From SAR202 cluster bacterium (lineage in GTDB: Bacteria; Chloroflexota; Dehalococcoidia; Lucifugimonadales; JASMAO01), in contig JASMAO010000037.1 in NCBI GenBank assembly GCA_030754315.1, positions 1 through 5,350 on the forward strand: 5,350 bases of DNA. The letters are read 5' to 3'. Below, one piece after another: positions 1 through 5,255 of the stretch. The notes under the pieces are model-generated. The model made no database searches and was not told the origin of the DNA. It saw only the letters and a program-made list of their open reading frames with translations. Position 1 is the first letter of the stretch; every line of letters starts with the position of its first letter. Both the position numbers and the translations under genes were made by a program.

Positions 1-2
1 GG

Positions 3-692
3 ACACTTGCCGAAAAAACCAAAGCGAGAGTAGAAACTGGTGCGGCTGTCATCGAGGTTGTATCAACCGGCAGTGGAGCGACAGTCCGGTACGAGAAAAA
101 TGGGACGTTACACACCGTTCAAGCCAAGAAGTGTGTGATGGCCGTTCCTGCTCCATTGGCTCTAGGTGTTGTACAGGATCTCCCCGACTTTAAACGAGTG
201 GCGTTGGAGCAGTGTGAGTATGGAACCATGTCTTCGGCTGCATTTTTAGTCGATAGGCCTTCTGAGGAATTTTTTGGTGAGGGGGTTTGGCGAGTACCTG
301 TGGTTGGTATGAAAACCATCGGAATCGGAGACCCAACATTCACCTTCACCGATGATATGAAGAGGAAAGACGGTCGTGGGCTAATTAGGCTTTATGCCGG
401 AGACGACGGTTCACAAACGCTTCAGAAAATGTCAGATGATGACGCGCTGGACGAATTTGAAAAAGATCTGTTTGAGATTTTTCCGACCGCTCCTGGGCGC
501 GTTCTCGATCGTGCGCTTAAGCACTGGCCGCACGCTATCTGTCCATGGCGTGTGGGCAGGTTGAATCAAATTAACGACATTCGAGCCCCGCACGACAACA
601 TCCACTACTGTGGTGATTACACCGAGAACTCTGGTCTTGAGTCGGCTGTGCTAAGCGCCAAGCGAGTGGTTTCAGAGCTTACGAGCAGCTAG
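3..692 (+). CDS. Flavin-containing amine oxidase / protoporphyrinogen-oxidase-like enzyme, C-terminal part
   Basis: The frame is open from the first bases and ends at TAG 690-692, giving 229 residues. The true start and the N-terminal FAD Rossmann motif lie left of the window; the first ATG (138) is internal. Seen: near residues 8-50 there is the beta-rich stretch that in flavin amine oxidases ends in a 'VMAVP' strand (here CVMAVPAPLAL). The C-terminal segment IHYCGDYTENSGLESAVLSA (about 200-219) matches the second FAD-contacting motif of the amine oxidase / HemG-HemY fold, normally written as aGD...gsleGAv.SG. A conserved-looking tryptophan region (KHWPHAICPWRVGRL, about 173-187) precedes it, as in the family. 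Known family role: FAD-dependent oxidation of amines, porphyrinogens or carotenoid-type substrates. The substrate here cannot be told. It converges on the MBL gene with a 17-base gap and no obvious terminator. The family call is solid, the exact function is open. Confidence 0.88.
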   Translation, partial: TLAEKTKARVETGAAVIEVVSTGSGATVRYEKNGTLHTVQAKKCVMAVPAPLALGVVQDLPDFKRVALEQCEYGTMSSAAFLVDRPSEEFFGEGVWRVPVVGMKTIGIGDPTFTFTDDMKRKDGRGLIRLYAGDDGSQTLQKMSDDDALDEFEKDLFEIFPTAPGRVLDRALKHWPHAICPWRVGRLNQINDIRAPHDNIHYCGDYTENSGLESAVLSAKRVVSELTSS

Positions 693-709
693 CAATCTGA
701 AGTCAGCGC

Positions 710-1639
710 TTAGTGACGATGTATGTGTGGATGTACTTCAGGACCAGATGCCGGGTCGTCGTGGCTGTGATCGTGCTTCTGCCAGTCGTACGTTTGTAGT
801 TCATCGGTCAGCGTAATTTCACCATCGAACACGGTCTTCACTTCAGCGATTCCACGCTCACGGTTTTCTGGCGCTGAAAGATCTGGACCAACATGAACCA
901 GAAATAACTCTTTCACCCCAGCCTCGGCTGCCATCTCGGCAGCACCAAGTGTTCCAGTTTGGCCGATATCGTTTGGCCGTGCGTCGTACACCGACTCGAA
1001 GTTGCCACACATTGAAACGAGTGCATCAGCGCCACGAGCCAATTCGACGATCCGCTCGCATGGCTCGGTATCACCGGTGAATACGATCGAGCCTTCTGAG
1101 GTGTCGAGACGGTACGCTAAAGAATCGTGATACGGCTCGACATGTTCTGCAGGGGCGGCGGTAACTTCGAAATCATTCCCCGTAAAAACTGTTCCTGGGC
1201 CAACATCCTTTGCAATGACGTTCATCCGCGGCCTTGGCAGAATTCCACCACGTTTTTGATACGTAGATTTGCTAAGCGGATGGTTGGTGCGAGCGTTGAT
1301 GTCGTATGCGAAAGCACCTTTTTCTCCTATCAGCCTTTCAGTAATCGATTCTGTGTTGTTCGGACCGAATGCTCGCAATGGCTGTTCTTTTCCGACGCTT
1401 TCATCCCAGCGGGTCATCATGAAACATGGGTAATCAACATCGTGGTCGAAGTGGTGGTGCGTGAAGAATAGATAGTCGATGTCTAGTGGATGCAGGCCGG
1501 TCTGTGCCATTTTGTATGTAGTTGCTGGACCACAATCGAACATGATCTTCCTGCCCCCAACATCGACGATGTGCGAGGATCCAAATCGCGCCTTTATCGG
1601 TCTCGGGCCACCTGATCCCAGCACATGTAATTTCGCCAA
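710..1639 (-). CDS. Metallo-beta-lactamase-fold hydrolase (RNase Z-like subgroup) with His-rich C-terminus
   Basis: 309 residues, apparently complete. The start is TTG (1639-1637), chosen because AAGGA lies 7 bases upstream and because the protein then opens with LHVLGSGGPRP, where this family usually begins. Seen metal ligands: THHHFDHDVDYP (H61, H63, D65, H66, the HxHxDH motif), H166 in AEHVEPYHDSLAYR, D190 in FTGDTEP and H249 in LVHVGP, so a two-metal hydrolase site is intact. The layout resembles RNase Z / arylsulfatase-type MBL proteins. However, the segment that in RNase Z carries an extra catalytic histidine (H-x-T followed by AAxxAxxAxVKxLxLxH) reads GQTGTLGAAEMAAEAGVKELFLVH, with Gln227 at about that place. 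I therefore do not call it a tRNA 3' processing nuclease. Seven of the last 21 residues are His (289, 291, 293, 303, 305, 307, 309), possibly a metal-binding tail. No signal peptide, so probably cytoplasmic. The substrate is unknown. Confidence 0.9.
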   Translation of the reverse strand: MAKLHVLGSGGPRPIKARFGSSHIVDVGGRKIMFDCGPATTYKMAQTGLHPLDIDYLFFTHHHFDHDVDYPCFMMTRWDESVGKEQPLRAFGPNNTESITERLIGEKGAFAYDINARTNHPLSKSTYQKRGGILPRPRMNVIAKDVGPGTVFTGNDFEVTAAPAEHVEPYHDSLAYRLDTSEGSIVFTGDTEPCERIVELARGADALVSMCGNFESVYDARPNDIGQTGTLGAAEMAAEAGVKELFLVHVGPDLSAPENRERGIAEVKTVFDGEITLTDELQTYDWQKHDHSHDDPASGPEVHPHIHRH

Positions 1640-1748
1640 GACTTGTTCCTTCGCACGTGATTGTTGCCTGAATGCACAATCCTCCTGAATTCCCTCGAAG
1701 TGCGCAACTTATATGCAATACGAATGCTTGTTTGGCGATTGCGACGAA

Positions 1749-1795
1749 CGTGCTTTGCAAGCAGGAGGTAGCGAGTTCGAGTCTCGCAGGCTCCA
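1749..1795 (+). tRNA. 3' half of a tRNA-Ala(UGC) gene (partial, non-functional by itself)
   Basis: The stretch folds as tRNA positions 27-73. The anticodon stem is 1749-1753 with 1761-1765 (one mismatch, because the 5' strand reads CGTGC rather than CCTGC). The anticodon loop is TTTGCAA at 1754-1760 with anticodon TGC at 1756-1758. The variable loop is AGGTA, the T-stem GCGAG/CTCGC is perfect, and the T-loop is TTCGAGT (1776-1782). The acceptor 3' strand AGGCTCC (1788-1794) is followed by discriminator A (1795). It keeps the alanine hallmark U70 and A73. The bases after it are GCA, so CCA is not encoded. The matching acceptor 5' strand (GGAGCCT or similar) and the D-arm are absent upstream, so this is a fragment. 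Similarity begins at the anticodon stem, which is where many tyrosine integrases recombine in tRNA genes. Confidence 0.82.
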
Positions 1796-1817
1796 GCAAA
1801 CGTAAGTTGAACTAGAG

Positions 1818-1844
1818 AAGCCTTGCAGAAATGCGGGGGCTTTT
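1818..1844 (+). terminator. Rho-independent terminator downstream of the tRNA-Ala fragment
   Basis: The stem pairs AAGCCTTGCA (1818-1827) with TGCGGGGGCTT (1832-1842), with two G-T wobbles and one bulged G, around a GAAA tetraloop. TTTT overlaps and follows the 3' arm (1841-1844). Its position 22 bases after the tRNA discriminator base is usual for a tRNA terminator. The homologous hairpin at 3501-3528 differs in sequence but folds the same way, which supports the structure. Confidence 0.75.
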
Positions 1845-1851
1845 CTGTTAA

Positions 1852-1871
1852 TTGTTGCAAAGTTGTTGCAA
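1852..1871 (+). repeat. Direct repeat pair TTGTTGCAA, period 11 bp
   Basis: TTGTTGCAA occurs at 1852-1860 and again at 1863-1871, separated by AG. The 11-bp period places both on the same face of the helix, as expected for cooperative protein binding. Repeat B has a different 8-mer pair with the same period at the same relative place. Possible role: arm-type integrase or excisionase sites, or a regulator operator. Confidence 0.6.
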
Positions 1872-1908
1872 TGCCCCGAAATAAATGCCCTGTTTGAGGT
1901 GTCCGTAT

Positions 1909-1946
1909 GGTGTCGGCTTCGTGTCTGGAAACGTTGCGCCGATACC
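1909..1946. repeat. Inverted repeat, 9-bp stem with 20-nt loop
   Basis: GGTGTCGGC (1909-1917) pairs with GCCGATACC (1938-1946), eight Watson-Crick pairs and one G-T. No T-run follows, so it does not look like a terminator. It lies in the stretch that is extra in repeat A compared with repeat B. It could be a protein-binding palindrome or an RNA hairpin; no function can be assigned. Confidence 0.45.
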
Positions 1947-2015
1947 CGCACGACACTAAAAGAAATTATTCGGTAGCTATCAGGGTGCTGAGTCCATGAT
2001 GTGAACAGTTAGATA

Positions 2016-2249
2016 TCAGTTGCCAATAATGTCAAGTATGTTTGCCAAAACCCCTGACTTATCACCCTTGAACAACTCTGTGTAACCGCATTCAGTACAG
2101 GATATTGTGACGAACTTATTATTCTGCATGTTGAAAAATTTGCTCAATCCCGAGCCAGTTGTGCTTATTTTCCCCTCTGCAAAACTGGTGCTATCACATT
2201 TTCCGCAACTATATTCGCGTTGATTCGAGAGCTCGTACTTTTTTTGCAT
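2016..2249 (-). CDS. Small zinc-ribbon protein (predicted nucleic-acid-binding, COG3478/DUF2082-like)
   Basis: 77 residues from ATG 2249-2247, chosen over the TTG ten codons upstream because AAGGA stands 8 bases before this ATG. Seen: C15-G-K-C18 and C51-T-E-C54, two CxxC knuckles of a zinc ribbon. Between them lies a GKISTTGSGLSKFFNMQNNK segment followed by FVTISC, and after them GYTELFKG. The order CxxC, then TTGxGLSKxF, then F.T.SC..CGYTE is what I recall for the COG3478 / DUF2082 family of roughly 70-residue zinc-ribbon proteins, whose role is unknown. No membrane segment or signal peptide. The gene looks more AT-rich than its neighbours, compatible with separate acquisition. It is divergent from the phosphotransferase gene, with start codons only 14 bases apart if that gene begins at 2264, so any promoters must overlap the coding starts. 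Confidence 0.85.
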   Translation of the reverse strand: MQKKYELSNQREYSCGKCDSTSFAEGKISTTGSGLSKFFNMQNNKFVTISCTECGYTELFKGDKSGVLANILDIIGN

Positions 2250-2263
2250 AATCTCATTCCTTT

Positions 2264-3436
2264 GTGTTTTTCCTGACAAAGAGTCAAGTGGGGAGACTTA
2301 CGCAGGAAGCCACATCAGATAACGATACTGGAGTCACAATATCGGTCGCAAGGGCCGCTCTCGATAATCCGAACATCACTTCCGTGCAAAAACCTTCTCT
2401 GACTGAAATAACCACAAGTCACAACGATCAGCGAACTATCGGAATCGTAAAAGTGTCGGGGGTTGCGATCGGCCTTGAAGGCCAACGAAGATGGTCATCA
2501 GTGGCGAAGATCATCGACTCCGCTAAGGTTTCCGGTGATGCCGCACGGTGGTTATTTCCTGAAAACGAGCGAAAAATCTACGAACTTGGGTTGTTCCAAA
2601 ATGACGGGATACGATTGCGTCCCGCTAAGTGCTATCTAGTCGATGATCTCGATGATGATTTGTCGGTTCTCTGGTTGGAGGACCTGTCTGAGGCCCCCCA
2701 ACCACCTTGGAGTCTCGATCAATTCACGTCTGCCGCCGCGAATCTTGCGCAGTTCAATGGCTTCCACCTCGCCAACGACACCGAATTGCCTGTTTCAATT
2801 CAACAAGACGCTTATTACCTGCGAAATGGTGGCGGCCGAACGCGGGAGCAATACGCCGAAGTTGCAGAAATGCGTGACAACGAACTCGTTGATCGGGTCT
2901 ACCGTGACGTTTCTATGGAGTCAGCATTAGAGTTTGCTGCCCTATATGAAAAGGCACTCGAAAAGGCAAAAGAATTGCCGCACAGCATCTGCTTTGGCGA
3001 CAGTCACGCTCGAAATATGTTCCCGATTGATTCGCAAACGGTCGGCATCGACTGGGCGAGCATTACCCGCGACCCAATCGGAGTGGACGTGGGCGTATTA
3101 GCAGGTTCTCCACTCACCTTCGGGGCAGAAGAGGCTCAACTGAGCGCAGACCACGAGCAGGTCATATTCGATGCGTATCTCTCGTCACTTGCCGACTCTG
3201 AATGGACTGGAAAGCCAGAGGATGTTCGAGTTGCGTTCTTTTGTCAATTTGCAGGTTATATTTCGATTGTGGCAACGATCCCGCTCTCTCTCGGCGAATA
3301 CTTGAATAATCCGGACCGCAGAGCCTTTCTACTAGATCGTTTTGGAGTCGCTGTAGACGATCTGCCAGAGCGACTTGCCAGCGTAATGACCCTCATCCCT
3401 AAATACGTCGAAGAACTGCGTCAACTGGTGGGCTGA
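2264..3436 (+). CDS. Aminoglycoside-phosphotransferase-like small-molecule kinase
   Basis: 390 residues from GTG 2264. A later in-frame GTG at 2288 has AAAGAG 4 bases upstream and is a fair alternative. GTG 2264 has no ribosome-binding site, but a CATAAT -10-like hexamer at 2247-2252 would allow a nearly leaderless start. Seen: an N-lobe strand SSVAKIID with Lys82 as probable ATP-binding lysine; VLWLEDL (135-141), the hinge-like motif of the family; the catalytic loop CFGDSHARN (243-251) with D246, H248 and N251; and IDWASITRDPIGVDVG (262-277) with the metal-binding D263. The kinase core is therefore complete. Known family role: ATP-dependent phosphorylation of hydroxyls on antibiotics, choline, homoserine, macrolides and other small molecules. 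The substrate cannot be read here, and an antibiotic-resistance role is not supported. Cytoplasmic, no membrane segment. Confidence 0.88.
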   Translation: MFFLTKSQVGRLTQEATSDNDTGVTISVARAALDNPNITSVQKPSLTEITTSHNDQRTIGIVKVSGVAIGLEGQRRWSSVAKIIDSAKVSGDAARWLFPENERKIYELGLFQNDGIRLRPAKCYLVDDLDDDLSVLWLEDLSEAPQPPWSLDQFTSAAANLAQFNGFHLANDTELPVSIQQDAYYLRNGGGRTREQYAEVAEMRDNELVDRVYRDVSMESALEFAALYEKALEKAKELPHSICFGDSHARNMFPIDSQTVGIDWASITRDPIGVDVGVLAGSPLTFGAEEAQLSADHEQVIFDAYLSSLADSEWTGKPEDVRVAFFCQFAGYISIVATIPLSLGEYLNNPDRRAFLLDRFGVAVDDLPERLASVMTLIPKYVEELRQLVG

Positions 3437-3500
3437 TCTGCTTTCCGAATTTGAGAATCAGCTAAAAGAAGCTAAAATATCTACTGAAATTGAACTAGAG

Positions 3501-3528
3501 AAGTCCTTGCAGGAATGCAGGAGCTTTT
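3501..3528 (+). terminator. Rho-independent terminator after the phosphotransferase gene
   Basis: AAG-TCC-T-TGCA (3501-3511) pairs with TGCA-GGA-G-CTT (3516-3526), with one bulge on each side and a GGAA tetraloop (3512-3515). TTTT ends it (3525-3528). It lies 65 bases after the kinase stop, so it can end that transcript. It is homologous to the hairpin at 1818-1844, with sequence changes that keep the pairing. Confidence 0.6.
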
Positions 3529-3534
3529 CGGTTG

Positions 3535-3553
3535 GTTGACCCTAAGTTGACCC
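3535..3553 (+). repeat. Direct repeat pair GTTGACCC, period 11 bp
   Basis: GTTGACCC occurs at 3535-3542 and 3546-3553, separated by TAA. It stands at the same place in repeat B as TTGTTGCAA does in repeat A, with the same 11-bp period but different half-site sequence. Each copy also contains TTGACC, which resembles a -35 box, but I see no -10 hexamer at 16-18 bases from either. Confidence 0.55.
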
Positions 3554-3640
3554 AATACGACCAGATAAATGCCTTATTTGAGATGTCGAAAGGGATAGGT
3601 AGTATCTGGGTGTCAGAAAATTTGCGAAGAGGTCAGCTAA

Positions 3641-3843
3641 ATGTCAGTTAGCCAAGAAATGCAGCATGATGAAAACCAGACACCATGGTGGCGACGAAAA
3701 CATCAATTGGCTGGAATTGCACTTGGAATCGGTGTGGGACAGCCGTGGGCGCATCTTCTAGCACTTTCATTTCAGGGATACTCGTTGGAGTCGCTATCAC
3801 CATCACTTTTGGCGTTGCGTACAACAAGGCAACTGAAAAATAA
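3641..3843 (+). pseudogene. Small two-segment membrane protein, apparently broken by a one-base deletion
   Basis: The start ATG 3641 has GAAGAGG about 8 bases upstream. The first frame gives a charged head (DENQTPWWRRKHQ) and the beginning of a Gly-rich hydrophobic segment (LAGIALGIGV), then becomes unlike a protein and runs to TGA 3845-3847. From about 3737 another frame continues in register, as GTAVGASSSTFISGILVGVA and on to a tail ending YNKATEK at TAA 3841-3843. Adding one G to the GGG at 3736-3738 joins them into 67 residues with two hydrophobic segments (about 22-39 and 43-60), Gly-rich like small glycine-zipper membrane proteins. An ATG at 3685 could start the second frame alone (52 residues) but has no ribosome-binding site. 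Sequencing error, pseudogene or frameshifting are all possible. I recognise no family. Confidence 0.6.
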
Positions 3844-3914
3844 TTGACCGTAACCGTTCCTACAGTAGCACCCAAAGGATCGCCGTTAGAGTCACGGCTT
3901 ACCTATCCCTACTC

Positions 3915-4877
3915 TCAAATCTTGATAACGGTTTTGCCCTTCGTATGCCCTTCACCCTGCAGCCTCATCGCTTCGGCGACTTCGGTGAGCGAGAAGCTTC
4001 GCTGGATAATGGGTTTAAGATTGCTATTTTCGACAAGATCACGCAGGGCACCTAGGTCAGCGGAGTTAGGCGATGAAACAAACGACAGCATTTTCTTACT
4101 CCCAAGCTTTGAAAGTAGTGCGATTCGTAGCATTCTTCCGATCACACCCATTGAAGTTTTACCAACAGCAACCGCAACATACACTCCGTCATCTCGAAGC
4201 AGACGTCTGTGAGTTCTGAGGGAACTAGAACCGACGATGTCGATGATGGCGTGAAACCGGGCATTGGATTTGGTGAAGTCATCTGTTTTGTAATCGACGA
4301 TCGCATCAGCACCGATCGAGTGCATGAGATCGATGTTTTCTGTACTACAAACTGCGGTTACGGAAGCTCCAAATATTTTTGCTATCTGCACAGTGAAAGT
4401 CCCGACTCCACCTGATCCGCCAATCACTAGTATGCTATGACCGTCTTGGACTTTTGCTTGATCTCTCACAGCGTTCAACGCGGTGAGACCTGCCAGTGGT
4501 AATGCAGCAACCTGTTCATCAGGCAGTCCTTCAGGTGCCAATGCAATTTCATGCTCTGAGACACATGTGTACTCAGCGAAACATTCGGTCGATTCCCCGA
4601 ATACTTTATCGCCAGATTTGAACCGCGTCACGTTCTCACCGACGGCAACAATTGTGCCAGCAAGATCCATTCCAAGTATCTTTTTTTTTGGACGAAAGAT
4701 TCCGAACACCACACGGGCAATTTTCGGATTTCCTGTCAACGTGAGCCAGTCAGCCTGATTAACCGACGACGCATGGACGTTCACGAGGATTTCTTCAGAG
4801 CCGATCTTTGGTTTTTGAACTTCTTCAATCTCGATTTCATTATGATCCCCGAAACGTTTGTATGTAGCTGCTTTCAT
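3915..4877 (-). CDS. Zinc-free medium-chain dehydrogenase/reductase (quinone-oxidoreductase-like)
   Basis: 320 residues from ATG 4877-4875, full length for the family. The ribosome-binding site is weak (AGAAG, somewhat far upstream). Seen: the GroES-like N-terminal domain with ASSVNQADW (36-44) and GMDLAGTIVAVG (69-80), then a Rossmann domain with the nucleotide-binding turn GGSGGVG (153-159) preceded by SILVI. Also the segment IGADAIVDYKTDDF (188-201) and the C-terminal GHTKGKTVI (310-318), typical of quinone oxidoreductase / zeta-crystallin-type members. The catalytic-zinc cysteine and structural-zinc cysteine cluster of alcohol dehydrogenases are absent, so zinc is not expected. Known role: NAD(P)H-dependent reduction of quinones or activated alkenes; the substrate here is unknown. 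Codons for KKK (about 64-66) contain a run of nine A. It converges on the small membrane protein gene. A TACAAT hexamer on this strand at 4917-4912 could be a -10 box, but no good -35 matches it. Confidence 0.92.
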   Translation of the reverse strand: MKAATYKRFGDHNEIEIEEVQKPKIGSEEILVNVHASSVNQADWLTLTGNPKIARVVFGIFRPKKKILGMDLAGTIVAVGENVTRFKSGDKVFGESTECFAEYTCVSEHEIALAPEGLPDEQVAALPLAGLTALNAVRDQAKVQDGHSILVIGGSGGVGTFTVQIAKIFGASVTAVCSTENIDLMHSIGADAIVDYKTDDFTKSNARFHAIIDIVGSSSLRTHRRLLRDDGVYVAVAVGKTSMGVIGRMLRIALLSKLGSKKMLSFVSSPNSADLGALRDLVENSNLKPIIQRSFSLTEVAEAMRLQGEGHTKGKTVIKI

Positions 4878-5255
4878 CGCTGCTGTTATCTTCTATTTCT
4901 CAATCCCAAAGATTGTATTTTGTTAGTACTCGGGTTTTTACACACCTAACAGTATCGTCTAGAGCAACCTACACCTCAGTCTTGCAGCGTTACTTTCGTT
5001 AAGTACAGATACAGACCGTCATTGACGAGGTTTACGTTGGGCGTGTTTTCCGGTGCGCAGTTCGATTGAAGAATATAACGCATTGCCGAAAGAGCCACGA
5101 CACGGCGTGCCGAGACTCGCCACGTACTATGACAAATCTATTGGTGGGTGTCAGGGTGCTGAGAGTTGATGTAACCTGCCACACATAACTCACTACTCTG
5201 TCTTAATTCATTAGTGGTTGTCCGGGCATCCTGCACTCGGTAAAGAGAGATTCAC
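4878..5255. other. Intergenic region between the divergent MDR and lipoprotein genes
   Basis: 378 bases with no supportable gene on either strand. It must hold the promoters of the flanking divergent genes. The only candidate element is TACAAT (minus strand, 4917-4912), without a matching -35. It contains small palindromes around 5103-5120 (CGGCGTGCCG, CGAGACTCG) and the 13-base motif TCAGGGTGCTGAG at 5151-5163. No tRNA, terminator T-run or insertion sequence is visible. Confidence 0.6.
5151..5163 (+). repeat. 13-bp motif TCAGGGTGCTGAG (exact second copy of 1980-1992)
   Basis: An exact match to 1980-1992, the end of repeat A. In both places it is followed after 4-5 bases by TGATGT and then AAC. 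A weaker version, TCTGGGTGTCAG, ends repeat B (3605-3616). This copy lies 92 bases before the lipoprotein start. It may be the last trace of a third repeat copy, or a regulatory or recombination site. Confidence 0.45.

Larger units (their letters stand above)
1749..1905 (+). mobile_element. Putative integrase attachment site or scar at tRNA-Ala
   Basis: Three signs sit together. The first is a tRNA 3' half starting at the anticodon stem-loop, whose inverted repeats around a 7-nt loop resemble a tyrosine-recombinase core. The second is the terminator expected downstream of a tRNA. The third is a pair of 9-bp direct repeats, TTGTTGCAA at 1852-1860 and 1863-1871 (period 11), like arm-type integrase sites. 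Established knowledge: integration at a tRNA gene leaves a rebuilt tRNA at one end of the element and a displaced 3' fragment at the other. The orientation puts the inserted DNA, or a neighbouring element, to the left of this fragment. Arm-like repeats on the right also allow tandem elements. No integrase is visible in the window, so mobility is inferred. Confidence 0.5.
1807..1992 (+). repeat. Repeat A: structured intergenic repeat, copy 1
   Basis: Related to repeat B (3490-3616), in this order: an identical 14-mer TTGAACTAGAGAAG (1807-1820), a terminator hairpin with a GNRA loop, a pair of direct repeats at period 11 (TTGTTGCAA here), the shared ATAAATGCC (1881-1889) followed by a TTTGAGRTGTC segment, and a tail GGTAG..TATC.GGGTG..AG (1972-1992). 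Copy A carries about 58 extra bases between the TTTGAG segment and the tail, including the hairpin at 1909-1946. The two copies are diverged, so the duplication is old or the two arrived separately. Confidence 0.7.
3490..3616 (+). repeat. Repeat B: structured intergenic repeat, copy 2
   Basis: A diverged copy of repeat A (1807-1992), starting with the same 14-mer TTGAACTAGAGAAG (3490-3503). It then has a hairpin, an 11-bp-period direct repeat pair, ATAAATGCC (3565-3573), TTTGAGATGTC, and the tail GGTAGTATCTGGGTGTCAG (3598-3616). No tRNA sequence precedes it: 3437-3489 has no T-arm or acceptor strand, only the intergenic tail after the kinase stop codon. It lacks the 58-base hairpin segment of copy A. 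Confidence 0.7.

Noticed and set aside
1127..1471. 114-residue plus-strand open frame
   Set aside because: It is antisense to the MBL gene, which has complete catalytic motifs. The translation shows no recognisable domain and no ribosome-binding site.
1852..1871. CRISPR-like or microsatellite repeat
   Set aside because: Only two units, 9 bp long with a 2-bp gap. No spacers and no cas genes in the window.
1434..1956. Overlapping minus-strand frames over the tRNA region, with peptides such as LEPARLELATSCLQS and LRDSNSLPPACKA
   Set aside because: These are antisense translations of the tRNA-Ala 3' half and its flank, a well-known source of spurious database proteins. They overlap the MBL gene and have no coding character elsewhere.
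1980..2012. Possible TPP (thi-box) riboswitch, because GGGTGCTGAG resembles part of its consensus
   Set aside because: The rest of the thi-box is missing here and at 5151: no stem between GGGTGC and GCTGAG, no ACCC...GAACCTGATC partner and no GCGTAGGGA end. No thiamine gene follows.
2220..2252. Promoter TTGATT (2220-2225) with CATAAT (2247-2252) for the kinase gene
   Set aside because: The spacer is 21 bases, too long for a confident call. The CATAAT alone is mentioned with the gene but not listed as a feature.
3530..3575. Sigma-70 promoter in repeat B from TTGACC and GATAAA
   Set aside because: Spacing from the two TTGACC copies to GATAAA (3564-3569) is 22 and 11 bases, outside the working range. 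The TTGACC is better explained as part of the direct repeat pair.
3648..3875. 75-residue minus-strand open frame opposite the small membrane protein
   Set aside because: No ribosome-binding site. The plus strand has a good Shine-Dalgarno and hydrophobic segments whose complement explains this open frame.
3844..4758. Plus-strand open frames of 122, 68 and 91 residues
   Set aside because: They are shadows of the medium-chain dehydrogenase on the other strand, which is full length with all family motifs.
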